Below are positions 54,643 to 63,333 of a stretch of DNA of 64,000 bases, piece by piece; within the stretch, counting starts at the first letter, position 1; each line of letters begins with the position of its first letter. Below the pieces are notes generated by a model. It searched no databases, was not told the DNA's origin, and saw nothing but the letters and a program-made list of their open reading frames with translations. Origin of the DNA: Planotetraspora mira (GTDB lineage Bacteria; Actinomycetota; Actinomycetes; Streptosporangiales; Streptosporangiaceae); assembly GCF_016863275.1 (NCBI RefSeq), contig NZ_BOOO01000001.1:310001-374000 (forward strand), written 5' to 3'. Both the position numbers and the translations under genes were made by a program.

Positions 54643-56130
54643 GTGACCACAGTGCGCCTCAACGCCTCTCAATCGGTCTCCATCGAGACCGATGCATTGA
54701 TCGTCGGCATCCATGCCTCTCCGGAAGGACCCCGGACGGCCCCAGGTGCGGACGGACTCGACCAGGCCTTCGACGGCCGGTTCGCCGAAATCCTCACCAC
54801 AGTGGGATTCGCGGGCAAGGCCGAGGAAATCGCCAAGATCCCGACGCTCGGGGCGTTGCCCGCACCGGTCGTCATCGCCGTCGGACTGGGCGCCGCCCCC
54901 GAGGGTGACTACGAGCTGGAGACCCTGCGCCGCGCCGCGGGCGCCGCAGCGAGGACCCTCGCCGGCACGGCCTCCGCCGTCCTGGCCCTGCCCGCCGCCA
55001 CGGCCGAGCAGGCCGAGGCCATCGCGACCGGCGGCCTGCTGGGCGCATACGGCTTCTCGAAATATCGCACCAACGGGGACAAGAAGGCCCCGGTCGGCGA
55101 GCTGGTCGTGTCGTCCGCCGCCGCGGGCGCCGAGGAGGCGCTCCAGCGCGCCACCACGGTGGCCGGCGTCGTCGACCTGGTCCGCGACCTCGTCAACACG
55201 CCCCCGTCCGACCTGTGGCCGGGCAAGTTCGCGGAGATCGCGCAGGAGGTCGGCGGCGAGGCCGGACTGTCCGTCGACGTGCTCGACGACTCCGAGCTGC
55301 GCAAGCAGGGCTTCGGCGGCATCGTCGGCGTCGGCCAGGGCTCGGTCAACCCGCCCCGCCTCGTCCGGCTCGGCTACCGGCACCCTGACGCCACGCGGAC
55401 GGTCGCCTTCGTCGGCAAGGGCATCACGTTCGACTCCGGCGGCCTCTCGCTCAAGCCCGCCGCCTCGATGGACTGGATGAAGTCCGACATGGGCGGCGCG
55501 GCCGCCGTGCTCGGCGCGCTCCTGGCGGTCTCCCGGCTCGGCCTCGCCGTCAACGCCGTCGGTTATCTCTGCATCGCGGAGAACATGCCGTCCGGTTCCG
55601 CCCAGCGCCCCTCCGACGTGCTCCACACCTACAGCGGCAAGACGGTCGAGGTGCTCGACACCGACGCCGAGGGCCGCCTGGTTCTGGTCGACGGCATCGC
55701 CCGCGCCGCGGAGGACTCCCCCGACCTGATCGTGGACGTCGCCACCCTGACCGGCGCGCAGATCGTCTCCCTCGGATGGCGCACGGCCGCCGTCATGTCC
55801 AACGACGACGCCCTGCGCGAGGAGGTCGTGGAGATCGCCGGCGGCGTGGGCGAGAGCGCCTGGGGCATGCCCCTCCCCGAGGAGCTGCGCAAGGGCCTCG
55901 ACTCCCCGGTGGCCGACATCGCCAACCTCCAGCCCGAGCGCTGGGGCAGCATGCTCGCCGCGGGCATCTTCCTGCGGGAATTCGTGCCGGACGGCATTCG
56001 TTGGGCTCATGTCGACATGGCGGGCCCCGCGTTCAACAAGGGTGAGCCGCACGGCTACACGCCCAAGGGCGGCACCGGCGCGATCACTCGCACGCTGATC
56101 GGCATCGCCGAGCGCTACGCCGGCAACTGA
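54643..56130 (+). CDS. pepA: Leucyl aminopeptidase (M17)
   Basis: A 495-residue cytoplasmic two-metal aminopeptidase. Metal and catalytic residues are in KGITFDSGGLSLKP, KSDMGGAAAVLG and LDTDAEGRLVLVDGIARA. The N-terminal 160 residues form the regulatory domain that contacts neighbours in the hexamer. TAGCAT at 54629-54634 lies 8 nt before the GTG, suggesting a leaderless transcript. The order cobU-cobS-pepA-lpd-sucB is that of streptomycetes. Confidence 0.95.
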   Translation: MTTVRLNASQSVSIETDALIVGIHASPEGPRTAPGADGLDQAFDGRFAEILTTVGFAGKAEEIAKIPTLGALPAPVVIAVGLGAAPEGDYELETLRRAAGAAARTLAGTASAVLALPAATAEQAEAIATGGLLGAYGFSKYRTNGDKKAPVGELVVSSAAAGAEEALQRATTVAGVVDLVRDLVNTPPSDLWPGKFAEIAQEVGGEAGLSVDVLDDSELRKQGFGGIVGVGQGSVNPPRLVRLGYRHPDATRTVAFVGKGITFDSGGLSLKPAASMDWMKSDMGGAAAVLGALLAVSRLGLAVNAVGYLCIAENMPSGSAQRPSDVLHTYSGKTVEVLDTDAEGRLVLVDGIARAAEDSPDLIVDVATLTGAQIVSLGWRTAAVMSNDDALREEVVEIAGGVGESAWGMPLPEELRKGLDSPVADIANLQPERWGSMLAAGIFLREFVPDGIRWAHVDMAGPAFNKGEPHGYTPKGGTGAITRTLIGIAERYAGN

Positions 56131-56208
56131 ACCCCGATCTTCACAGACAAATGAAAAGATGCTGTCGGATCGATCCGGCGGTGCGTGAATCCAGCGAGGA
56201 GCATTCCA

Positions 56209-57588
56209 GTGGCTGATGGCAGCGGCCCCTTCGACATAGTGATCCTGGGTGGCGGCAGCGGTGGTTACGCCTGCGCCCTGCGAGCGGCGGAGCTCGGCCT
56301 GAACGTCGTCCTCATCGAGAAGGACAAGGTCGGCGGCACCTGTCTGCACCGGGGCTGTATCCCCACCAAGGCCCTGCTGCACGCGGCGGAACTGGCCGAC
56401 CAGGCCCGCGAAGGCGAGGCCTTCGGCGTCCGCACCAAGCTCGAGGGCATCGACGTCCCCGGGGTCCACTCCTACAAGGACAAGGTGGTCAGCGGGCTCT
56501 ACAAGGGCCTCGCCGGCCTCATCAAGAGCAAGAAGATCACCGTGGTCGAGGGCGAGGGCCGTCTGGCCGGCCCGAACCGCGTCGTGGTCGGTGACCAGAT
56601 CTTCGAAGGCCGCCATGTGGTGCTGGCGACCGGATCGGTGCCGAAGTCGCTGCCCGGCCTCGACATCGACGGTGACAAGGTCATCTCCAGCGAGCACGCG
56701 CTGGTCCTCGACCGCGTGCCGTCCTCGGTCGTCGTCCTCGGCGGCGGTGTGATCGGCGTCGAGTTCGCCAGCGTGTGGCGCTCCTTCGGCGCAGAGGTCA
56801 CGATCGTCGAGGCGCTCCCCCACCTGCTCCCGCTCGAGGACGAGTCCAACTCCAAGCTGCTCGAGCGGGCCTTCCGCCGCCGCGGCATCAAGTCGGAGCT
56901 GGGCGCCCGGTTCGAGAGCGTCAAGACCACCGACACCGGCGTGGTCGTCACCCTGCAGAACGGCAAGACCCTCGACGCGGAGCTCATGCTCGTCGCCGTC
57001 GGGCGCGGACCGGTCTCCGCCGGCCTCGGTTACGAGGAGGCGGGCGTCGCGGTCGACCGCGGTTACGTCCTGGTCAACGAGTACTGCCAGACCAACGTGC
57101 CGGGCGTGTACGCGGTGGGCGACCTCATCCCCACCCTGCAGCTTGCCCACGTCGGATTCGCCGAGGGCATCCTGGTCGCCGAGCACATCGCCGGCCTGAA
57201 CCCGGTGCCGATCGACTACGACGGCGTGCCGCGCATCACCTACTCCGAGCCCGAGGTGGCGTCGGTGGGCATCAGCACGGCCGTCGCCCGGGAACGGGGT
57301 CACGACGTCGTCGAGCTCGCCTACAACCTCGCGGGGAACGGACGGAGCAAGATCCTCCAGACTCAGGGCGAGGTCAAGGTCGTCTCCGAGCGCGACGGCC
57401 GGGTCCTGGGCGTGCACATGGTGGGCAGCCGTGTCGGCGAGCTCATCGCGGAGGCTCAGCTGATCTTCAACTGGGAGGCCACGACCACCGACGTCGCCCA
57501 GCTGATCCACCCGCACCCCACCCAGTCCGAGGCTCTCGGCGAGGCGATGCTGGCCCTGGCCGGCAAGCCGCTGCACGTACACAACTAA
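56209..57588 (+). CDS. lpdA: Dihydrolipoyl dehydrogenase (E3)
   Basis: Reoxidises dihydrolipoyl groups of 2-oxo acid dehydrogenase complexes with NAD+. The 459-residue flavoprotein has the FAD motif ILGGGSGGYACALRAA, redox-active disulfide GGTCLHRGCIPTKAL, NAD motif VVLGGGVIGVEFASVW and the C-terminal His-Glu pair in HPHPTQSEALGEA. GTG at 56209 follows GAGGAGC; the frame continues 8 codons upstream. It is followed by the E2 gene. Confidence 0.95.
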   Translation: MADGSGPFDIVILGGGSGGYACALRAAELGLNVVLIEKDKVGGTCLHRGCIPTKALLHAAELADQAREGEAFGVRTKLEGIDVPGVHSYKDKVVSGLYKGLAGLIKSKKITVVEGEGRLAGPNRVVVGDQIFEGRHVVLATGSVPKSLPGLDIDGDKVISSEHALVLDRVPSSVVVLGGGVIGVEFASVWRSFGAEVTIVEALPHLLPLEDESNSKLLERAFRRRGIKSELGARFESVKTTDTGVVVTLQNGKTLDAELMLVAVGRGPVSAGLGYEEAGVAVDRGYVLVNEYCQTNVPGVYAVGDLIPTLQLAHVGFAEGILVAEHIAGLNPVPIDYDGVPRITYSEPEVASVGISTAVARERGHDVVELAYNLAGNGRSKILQTQGEVKVVSERDGRVLGVHMVGSRVGELIAEAQLIFNWEATTTDVAQLIHPHPTQSEALGEAMLALAGKPLHVHN

Positions 57589-57618
57589 GCCCTCTAGGAA
57601 ACGCGAGAGAGAAGGACC

Positions 57619-59106
57619 ATGCCGGTCTCCGTAACAATGCCCCAGCTCGGTGAGAGCGTTACCGAGGGCACCGTCACCCGCTGGCTGAAGAGCGAAGGCG
57701 ACCACGTCGAGGCGGACGAGCCGCTTCTTGAGGTGTCGACCGACAAGGTCGACACCGAGATCCCCTCGCCCTCGGCGGGTTATCTCACCAAGATCATTGT
57801 TGCTGAGGACGAGACCGTCGAGGTCGGCGCCGAACTCGCTCTGATCGACTCCAACGGCGCGGCCGCCGCTCCGGCTCCCGCCGCGGCGCCGGCTCCGGTC
57901 GCCGAGCCCGAGCCCGCCCCCGAGCCCGAGCCGGCTCCCGCCCCGGTCCAGGCCGCGCCGCCCGCGCCGGCCCAGCCCCCGGTGCAGCCGATCTCCTCGA
58001 TCCCGCAGCCCGCGCCCGCCGTCGTGACGCCGCCCGCACCGGCTCCCGCGCCGAGCCCGGCTCCGGCCCCCGTCACGCCGATCGCGACCACGCCCGCCGT
58101 CGAGCCGGCCCCGCTCCCCTCGTCGAGCGAGAGCCCGTACGTCACGCCGCTGGTCCGCAAGCTCGCGGCCGAGCACGGCGTCGACCTGGACGCCCTGACC
58201 GGCACCGGCGTGGGCGGCCGCATCCGCAAGCAGGACGTCATCGAGGCGGCCCGCGTGCAGCGCGAGCAGGCCGCCGCCGCGGCTCCCGCGCCCGCACCGC
58301 AGGCCGCCGCCGCTCCGGCTCCCGTTCAGGCCGTGGCGGCCACCCCGGCCGCCGCTCCCGAGCCGGTCAAGGTGGACACCACGCTGCGGGGCACCACGCA
58401 GAAGATGACGCGCCTGCGCAAGGTCATCGCCGACCGGATGCTGGAGTCGCTCCAGACCTCCGCGCAGCTCACCACGGTCGTCGAGGTCGACGTGACGCGC
58501 GTGGCCACGCTGCGCTCGCGCGCCAAGGCGGCCTTCGAGGCCCGCGAGGGCGTGAAGCTGTCGTTCATGCCGTTCTTCGCCCTGGCCGCGGTCGAGGCGC
58601 TGAAGGTTCACCCCAAGCTCAACGCCGTGATCAACGACGAGACGAGCGAGGTGACCTACCACGACGTCGAGAACCTCGGCATCGCGGTCGACACCGAGCG
58701 CGGCCTCATCGTCCCGGTCGCCAAGAACGCCGGTGACCTGAACATCGCCGGGCTGGCTCGCAAGATCGCCGACCTGGCCGAGCGCACCCGCACCAACAAG
58801 ATCGGCCCGGACGAGCTGGGCGGCGGGACGTTCACGCTGACCAACACCGGCAGCCGCGGCGCGCTGTTCGACACGCCGATCCTGAACAAGCCGCAGGTCG
58901 GCATGCTCGGCACCGGCTCGGTCGTCAAGCGCCCCGTCGTCGTGGACACCCCCGACGGCGAGGTCATCGCGGTCCGCTCGATGGTGTACCTGGCGCTGAC
59001 CTACGACCACCGCCTGGTCGACGGCGCCGACGCCGCGCGCTTCCTCACCACGATCAAGCGCCGCCTCGAGGAGGGCCGTTTCGAGGGCCAGCTCGGGCTC
59101 GCCTGA
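57619..59106 (+). CDS. sucB: 2-oxoglutarate dehydrogenase E2 (dihydrolipoamide succinyltransferase)
   Basis: A 495-residue acyltransferase. One lipoyl domain occupies residues 1-78 with the modified Lys in [14 protein letters not shown]. An Ala/Pro-rich flexible linker runs to about residue 170, the E1/E3-binding domain has [20 protein letters not shown], a second Ala-rich linker follows, and the catalytic domain ends [14 protein letters not shown] with the active His. Succinyl rather than acetyl specificity is not certain. It needs lipoylation, which depends on the LipB/LipA pathway encoded 2-3 kb downstream. Confidence 0.92.
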   Translation: MPVSVTMPQLGESVTEGTVTRWLKSEGDHVEADEPLLEVSTDKVDTEIPSPSAGYLTKIIVAEDETVEVGAELALIDSNGAAAAPAPAAAPAPVAEPEPAPEPEPAPAPVQAAPPAPAQPPVQPISSIPQPAPAVVTPPAPAPAPSPAPAPVTPIATTPAVEPAPLPSSSESPYVTPLVRKLAAEHGVDLDALTGTGVGGRIRKQDVIEAARVQREQAAAAAPAPAPQAAAAPAPVQAVAATPAAAPEPVKVDTTLRGTTQKMTRLRKVIADRMLESLQTSAQLTTVVEVDVTRVATLRSRAKAAFEAREGVKLSFMPFFALAAVEALKVHPKLNAVINDETSEVTYHDVENLGIAVDTERGLIVPVAKNAGDLNIAGLARKIADLAERTRTNKIGPDELGGGTFTLTNTGSRGALFDTPILNKPQVGMLGTGSVVKRPVVVDTPDGEVIAVRSMVYLALTYDHRLVDGADAARFLTTIKRRLEEGRFEGQLGLA

Positions 59107-59144
59107 CACGGTCGCGCCCGCCCGGCACCCGGGCGGTCGCCGTC

Positions 59145-59180
59145 CGGAAGCCGCCTCGCCGTCGCGCGGGGCGGCTTCCG
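59145..59180 (+). terminator. Terminator after sucB
   Basis: A perfect 11-bp stem (CGGAAGCCGCC with GGCGGCTTCCG) with a 14-nt loop, 40 bp after the sucB stop. A second, weaker GC hairpin lies at about 59117-59136. Confidence 0.75.
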
Positions 59181-59279
59181 CCGTTTCACGGGCTCCTCAC
59201 CGTCCCGGGAGGCCCACCGAGCGGCGTCCTTTCGCGGGAGCGCCCGCATCGGCGGGCGGGGTGGGGTAGAAGCCCTAAC

Positions 59280-60182
59280 GTGGATGAAATGACGATCGCG
59301 GTGACCGGCTCGTCCGGCCTGCTCGGCTCGGCCCTGATCGAGTCTCTGCGGGGAGCCGGAGCCCAGATCCTCAGACTCGTACGGCACTGCCCGCAAAACC
59401 CGGATGAGGCCTTCTGGGACCCGGCAGGAGGGGTCCTGGCCCCCGCAGTCCTGGAGGGCGTGGACGCGGTCGTCCATCTCGCCGGCGCGAGCGTCGGCGA
59501 CCACAGATGGACGCCCGAGTACAAGCGCAAGCTCCTCGCCAGCCGGGTGCCGGGCACCCGGACCCTCGCGAAGGCCATGGCCGCACTGGACCGCAAGCCG
59601 CGCGTCCTGCTGTCCGGCTCCGCGGTGGGGTTCTACGGCGACACCGGGGACCGCGTCGTGGACGAGTCCGCGCCGGCGGGCAAGGGGTTCCTCGCCGGCC
59701 TCGCGCGTGAGTGGGAACATGCGGCCGCGCCCGCGGAGAACGCCGGAATCAGGGTCGTGCGCCTGCGGACGGGCTTCGTGGTCAGCGGGCACGGCGGAGC
59801 GCTCGGCCGGATGCTGCCGATCTTCAAGATCGGAGCGGGCGCGGCGCTGGGAAGCGGCAGGCAGTACATGTCGTGGATCTCCCTGCCCGACTGGGTGGCG
59901 GCCACCTGCTTCCTGCTGGCGAACGAGGGGATGTCGGGGCCGGTCAACCTGACGGCGCCGGAGCCGGTCACGAACGCCGAGTTCACCAGGGAACTCGCCA
60001 AGGCGCTCCACAGGCCGACCATGCCCGTCCCCGCCCCGGCCTTCGCACTGCGGCTCGCACTCGGGGAGTTCGCACAGGAGGGACTCCTCATCGGCCAGCG
60101 CGCCGTCCCCCGGCGCCTGCTCGACGCGGGCTACCGGTTCACCCATCCCACCCTCGGAGAGGCACTGGCGGCCGTACTCTAG
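59280..60182 (+). CDS. TIGR01777-family epimerase-like protein
   Basis: A 300-residue NAD(P)-binding protein of the extended SDR family (YfcH/SDR39U1 type). It has the Rossmann motif VTGSSGLLGSAL, the family sequences VVHLAGASVGDHRWTPEYK and LLSGSAVGFYGDTGD, and the DUF1731-type C-terminal domain (GEFAQEGLLIGQRAVPRRLLDAGYRF). Function unknown. An ATG at 59289 is an alternative start. It heads a possible run of genes to the lip pair. Confidence 0.9.
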   Translation: MDEMTIAVTGSSGLLGSALIESLRGAGAQILRLVRHCPQNPDEAFWDPAGGVLAPAVLEGVDAVVHLAGASVGDHRWTPEYKRKLLASRVPGTRTLAKAMAALDRKPRVLLSGSAVGFYGDTGDRVVDESAPAGKGFLAGLAREWEHAAAPAENAGIRVVRLRTGFVVSGHGGALGRMLPIFKIGAGAALGSGRQYMSWISLPDWVAATCFLLANEGMSGPVNLTAPEPVTNAEFTRELAKALHRPTMPVPAPAFALRLALGEFAQEGLLIGQRAVPRRLLDAGYRFTHPTLGEALAAVL

Positions 60183-60212
60183 TGAGTCCTTCTTCTGACA
60201 CTGGAGTGAACA

Positions 60213-60953
60213 ATGAGCCGGATCGGGCAGTCGCACATCGTCGCGATCGGCGGGGGGTCGTTCCGGCAGACGGAACGGTACGGATTCATCGAGCCGACGG
60301 GTCTGATGCGCTACGTGCTGGACCTCACCGGCGAGGACCGTCCGAAGCTGGGCATCCTCGCGACCGCCACCGGTGACGACGCCGACTGGCTGCTCAAGAT
60401 GTACGGCGCGTTCAGCCACTGGGACGTCGAGGTCAGCCACCTCACCGTCTTCCCGATGCCCAACGTCGCCGACGCGCGTGAGTGGATCCTCGAGCAGGAC
60501 GCCATCTACGTCAGCGGCGGAAGCGTCGCCAACCTCGCCGCCCTGTGGCGGCTCCACGGCCTCGACGAGGCATTCGCCGAGGCCTGGCGGTCCGGCATCG
60601 TGCTGTCCGGCCAGAGCGCGGGCGCCCTGTGCTGGCACGTCGGCGGCAACACCGACTCCTTCGGTCCCGAACTGCGGCCCTGGTCCGAGGGTCTCGGCCT
60701 CCTGCCGTACTCCTGCGGCGTGCACTACAACTCCGACGCGCAGCGCCGCAAACTGCTGCACGAGTCCGTGGCGTCCGGCGAGTTGCCCGAGGGATACGCC
60801 GCCGACGAGGGCGTCGCACTCCACTACGTCGGCACCGAATTCATCCAGGCGGTCACCGTCGATCCCAGCGGTTACGCCTACCGCATCGAGCGTGACGGCG
60901 CGGGAGTCAAGGAGTTCCGTATCGAACCTCGTCAGCTGGCCTCTACCCTTTAG
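60213..60953 (+). CDS. Peptidase E-like protein (S51 family)
   Basis: A 246-residue cytoplasmic serine peptidase-like protein. The nucleophile Ser is in LSGQSAGALCWH, with upstream glycine-rich AIGGGSFRQ and YVSGGSVANL. These proteins usually cleave Asp-X dipeptides, though the cyanophycinase branch is related. A GGAG site precedes the ATG. It ends 3 bp before lipB. Confidence 0.9.
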   Translation: MSRIGQSHIVAIGGGSFRQTERYGFIEPTGLMRYVLDLTGEDRPKLGILATATGDDADWLLKMYGAFSHWDVEVSHLTVFPMPNVADAREWILEQDAIYVSGGSVANLAALWRLHGLDEAFAEAWRSGIVLSGQSAGALCWHVGGNTDSFGPELRPWSEGLGLLPYSCGVHYNSDAQRRKLLHESVASGELPEGYAADEGVALHYVGTEFIQAVTVDPSGYAYRIERDGAGVKEFRIEPRQLASTL

Positions 60954-60956
60954 GAC

Positions 60957-61631
60957 GTGAAGGGCTTGGCCATCGTTCGGATGGGTGTCGACGTTCCGTA
61001 CGAGCAGGCGTGGAGCACGCAGCGGCGTGCACACGACCGGCGGGTGGCCGGCGAGGTCTCCGATCTGTGCCTCATGCTGGAGCACGCACCCGTCTACACG
61101 GCGGGCAAGCGGACGCGTCCGGACGAAAGGCCCACCGACGGCACGCCGGTCATCGACGTCGACCGCGGCGGGAACATGACCTGGCACGGCCCCGGCCAAC
61201 TCGTCGGCTATCCCATCATCCGGATCGACGACGTCTCCGCCTACGTCCACCTCCTCGAGGAGGTGCTGATCCAGGTCTGCGACGACTTCGGGGTCGCGGC
61301 GAGCCGGGTGAAGGGCCGGGGCGGGGTGTGGGTGCCCGGCGATCCCCTGCGGGGTCTGGACGACCGCCGCCTGGGCAGCATCGGCATCCGGGTGTCCCGC
61401 GGCGTGACCATGCACGGCTTCGCGCTCAACTGCGTCAACGACCTGAGCTGGTACGACCGCATCCGGCCCGCGGCGGCGGGCGACGGCGGCGTCACCTCCC
61501 TGTCGGCGGAGACCGGACGTCGCATCACCGTCGAGCAGGTCATCCCCTCCGCGGGAAAACGCCTGGCGGAGGCCCTCGGCGCCGAGGCGTACGACCTGTA
61601 CGAGGAAGATTTGGCCGAGGTAATAAGCTGA
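60957..61631 (+). CDS. lipB: Octanoyltransferase homologue lacking the catalytic Lys and Cys
   Basis: LipB moves octanoyl groups from acyl carrier protein to lipoyl domains using a Lys/Cys pair. The 224-residue product keeps the fold signature [17 protein letters not shown], and [16 protein letters not shown]. However, the Lys of the usual RKIxxIG is Arg138 (RRLGSIG), and the Cys of IxPCG is Ala172 (IRPAAAGD). The codons are at 61368-61370 and 61470-61472. TACCCT (60944-60949) 7 nt before the GTG suggests a leaderless message. It is joined to lipA with a 4-bp gap. Either it is inactive, acts differently, or another enzyme supplies octanoyl groups. Confidence 0.88.
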   Translation: MKGLAIVRMGVDVPYEQAWSTQRRAHDRRVAGEVSDLCLMLEHAPVYTAGKRTRPDERPTDGTPVIDVDRGGNMTWHGPGQLVGYPIIRIDDVSAYVHLLEEVLIQVCDDFGVAASRVKGRGGVWVPGDPLRGLDDRRLGSIGIRVSRGVTMHGFALNCVNDLSWYDRIRPAAAGDGGVTSLSAETGRRITVEQVIPSAGKRLAEALGAEAYDLYEEDLAEVIS

Positions 61632-61635
61632 ACGC

Positions 61636-62565
61636 GTGACGGTTGCACCAGAAGGCCGCAAGCTCCTCCGCCTGGAGGTGCGCAACAGCCAGACCCCCAT
61701 AGAGAAGAAGCCGCCGTGGATCAAGACGCGGCTGCACAACGGCCCCAATTTCAACGAGATCAAATCCTTGGTGCAGGGCGCGGGACTGCACACGGTCTGC
61801 CAGGAAGCCGGATGTCCCAACATCTCGGAGTGCTGGGAGGACCGGGAGGCCACCTTCCTCATCGGCGGTGACCAGTGCACCCGGCGCTGCGACTTCTGCC
61901 AGATCGACACCGGCAAGCCGGCCGAGTACGACAGGGACGAGCCGCGCCGCGTGGCCGAGTCGGTGACCCAGATGGGCCTCCGCTACGCCACGGTGACCGG
62001 TGTCGCCCGTGACGACCTGCCCGACGGCGGCTCCTGGCTGTACGCGGAGACCGCGCGGCAGATCCACGCGATGGTCCCCGGCTGCGGCGTCGAATTGCTC
62101 GTGCCGGACTTCAACGGCGACCGCGGGCAGCTCGAGGAGGTCTTCTCCTCCCGGCCCGAGGTCTTCGCCCACAACATCGAGACCGTGCCGCGGATCTTCA
62201 AGCGGATCAGGCCCGCCTTCCGCTACGACCGGTCCATGCAGGTCATCACCATGGCCCGCGAGGCCGGTCTGGTCACCAAGTCGAACCTCATCCTCGGCAT
62301 GGGCGAGGAGCGCGAGGAGATCACCCAGGCCCTCCGCGACCTGCACGACGCCGGATGCGACCTGGTAACGATCACGCAGTACCTCCGGCCCACTCCGCGC
62401 CACCACCCGGTGGACCGATGGGTGAAGCCGGAAGAGTTCGTCGAGCTGCAGCGGGAGGCCGAGGAGATCGGCTTCGCCGGCGTCATGTCCGGGCCGCTCG
62501 TCCGCTCGTCCTACCGCGCCGGGCGTCTGTACCAGCAGGCGATCGCCGCGCGGCAGACCCTCTGA
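61636..62565 (+). CDS. lipA: Lipoyl synthase
   Basis: Inserts two sulfurs into octanoyl groups on lipoyl domains by radical SAM chemistry. The 309-residue protein has the auxiliary cluster Cys motif [12 protein letters not shown], the radical SAM motif CTRRCDFCQ and the C-terminal RSSY that completes the auxiliary cluster. GTG start just after lipB. Being apparently intact, it shows that lipoylation occurs in this organism, unlike its lipB neighbour, which lacks active-site residues. Confidence 0.95.
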   Translation: MTVAPEGRKLLRLEVRNSQTPIEKKPPWIKTRLHNGPNFNEIKSLVQGAGLHTVCQEAGCPNISECWEDREATFLIGGDQCTRRCDFCQIDTGKPAEYDRDEPRRVAESVTQMGLRYATVTGVARDDLPDGGSWLYAETARQIHAMVPGCGVELLVPDFNGDRGQLEEVFSSRPEVFAHNIETVPRIFKRIRPAFRYDRSMQVITMAREAGLVTKSNLILGMGEEREEITQALRDLHDAGCDLVTITQYLRPTPRHHPVDRWVKPEEFVELQREAEEIGFAGVMSGPLVRSSYRAGRLYQQAIAARQTL

Positions 62566-62613
62566 TCGGTCTCGTTTTCATTAATCCACCCTGAGATTTG
62601 TATCCTTCAGACC

Positions 62614-63270
62614 ATGGCGAAAGACCCTGCGGCTCCCGGACGGCTCAAGCAGATCCGGATGCTGGTCCAGATCACCAAGCAAGGCGATCCCAAGGCCATG
62701 CCGATCGTGTACGCGTCGGCCCTCGGGACGCTCGTCGTGTTCGTGGTGCTGGGCCTGTTCTTCGGCTGGACCTGGTACGTCACCGGCGTGTTCGCCGCCG
62801 TCCTGGTCGGCATGTTCCTGTTCGGCCGGAGGTCTCAGCGCGCGCAGTACTCGATGATGGACGGTCAGCCCGGCGCGAGCCTCGCCGTCATGAAGAACAT
62901 GCGCGGCAACTGGTACGTCGATGAGAAGCCGGCGGCGTTCAACCGCGACCAGGACGTGGTGTTCCGCGTCGTCGGCTATCCCGGCATCGTCCTGGTCTCC
63001 GAGGGGCCGGGGACCCGGGTGCAGAAGATGCTCGTCGCGGAGAAGAAGCGCGTCCAGCGGGTCGCCATCGACGTCCCGGTGTACGACATCCAGTGCGGCA
63101 ACGGTGAGGGCCAGGTGCCGCTGGCCAAGCTTCAGCGGCACCTGATGAAGCTCCCCCGCAACCTGAAGAAGCCGGTCGTCTCCGAGGTCAACAACCGCAT
63201 GCGCGCGCTGACCCCGGCGATGCCGATTCCAAAGGGCCCGATGCCGCGCTCGCAGCAGCGGCCCCGTTGA
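62614..63270 (+). CDS. DUF4191 family membrane protein
   Basis: A 218-residue actinobacterial protein of the DUF4191 family. Two membrane helices (residues about 30-70, ASALGTLVVFVVLGLFFGWTW onward) follow a basic N terminus. The rest is a cytoplasmic alpha/beta region with LVSEGPGTRVQKMLVAEKKRV. It regularly follows lipA in actinobacteria. Function unknown. Confidence 0.87.
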   Translation: MAKDPAAPGRLKQIRMLVQITKQGDPKAMPIVYASALGTLVVFVVLGLFFGWTWYVTGVFAAVLVGMFLFGRRSQRAQYSMMDGQPGASLAVMKNMRGNWYVDEKPAAFNRDQDVVFRVVGYPGIVLVSEGPGTRVQKMLVAEKKRVQRVAIDVPVYDIQCGNGEGQVPLAKLQRHLMKLPRNLKKPVVSEVNNRMRALTPAMPIPKGPMPRSQQRPR

Positions 63271-63333
63271 TCCGCACGGATCTCGTGGATCCCGCTCAGG
63301 CGGGCCGGCAGAAGGTTCTCGGGGGGTTCCAGG

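Noticed and set aside
54628-59109. Minus-strand open frame of nearly 1500 codons
   Set aside because: It lies opposite pepA, lpdA and sucB, whose motifs are unmistakable; the frame is a by-product of GC-rich third positions and its translation is low-complexity.
59001-61916. Minus-strand open frame of about 970 codons
   Set aside because: It is antisense to the epimerase-like, peptidase E, lipB and lipA genes and has no recognisable domain.
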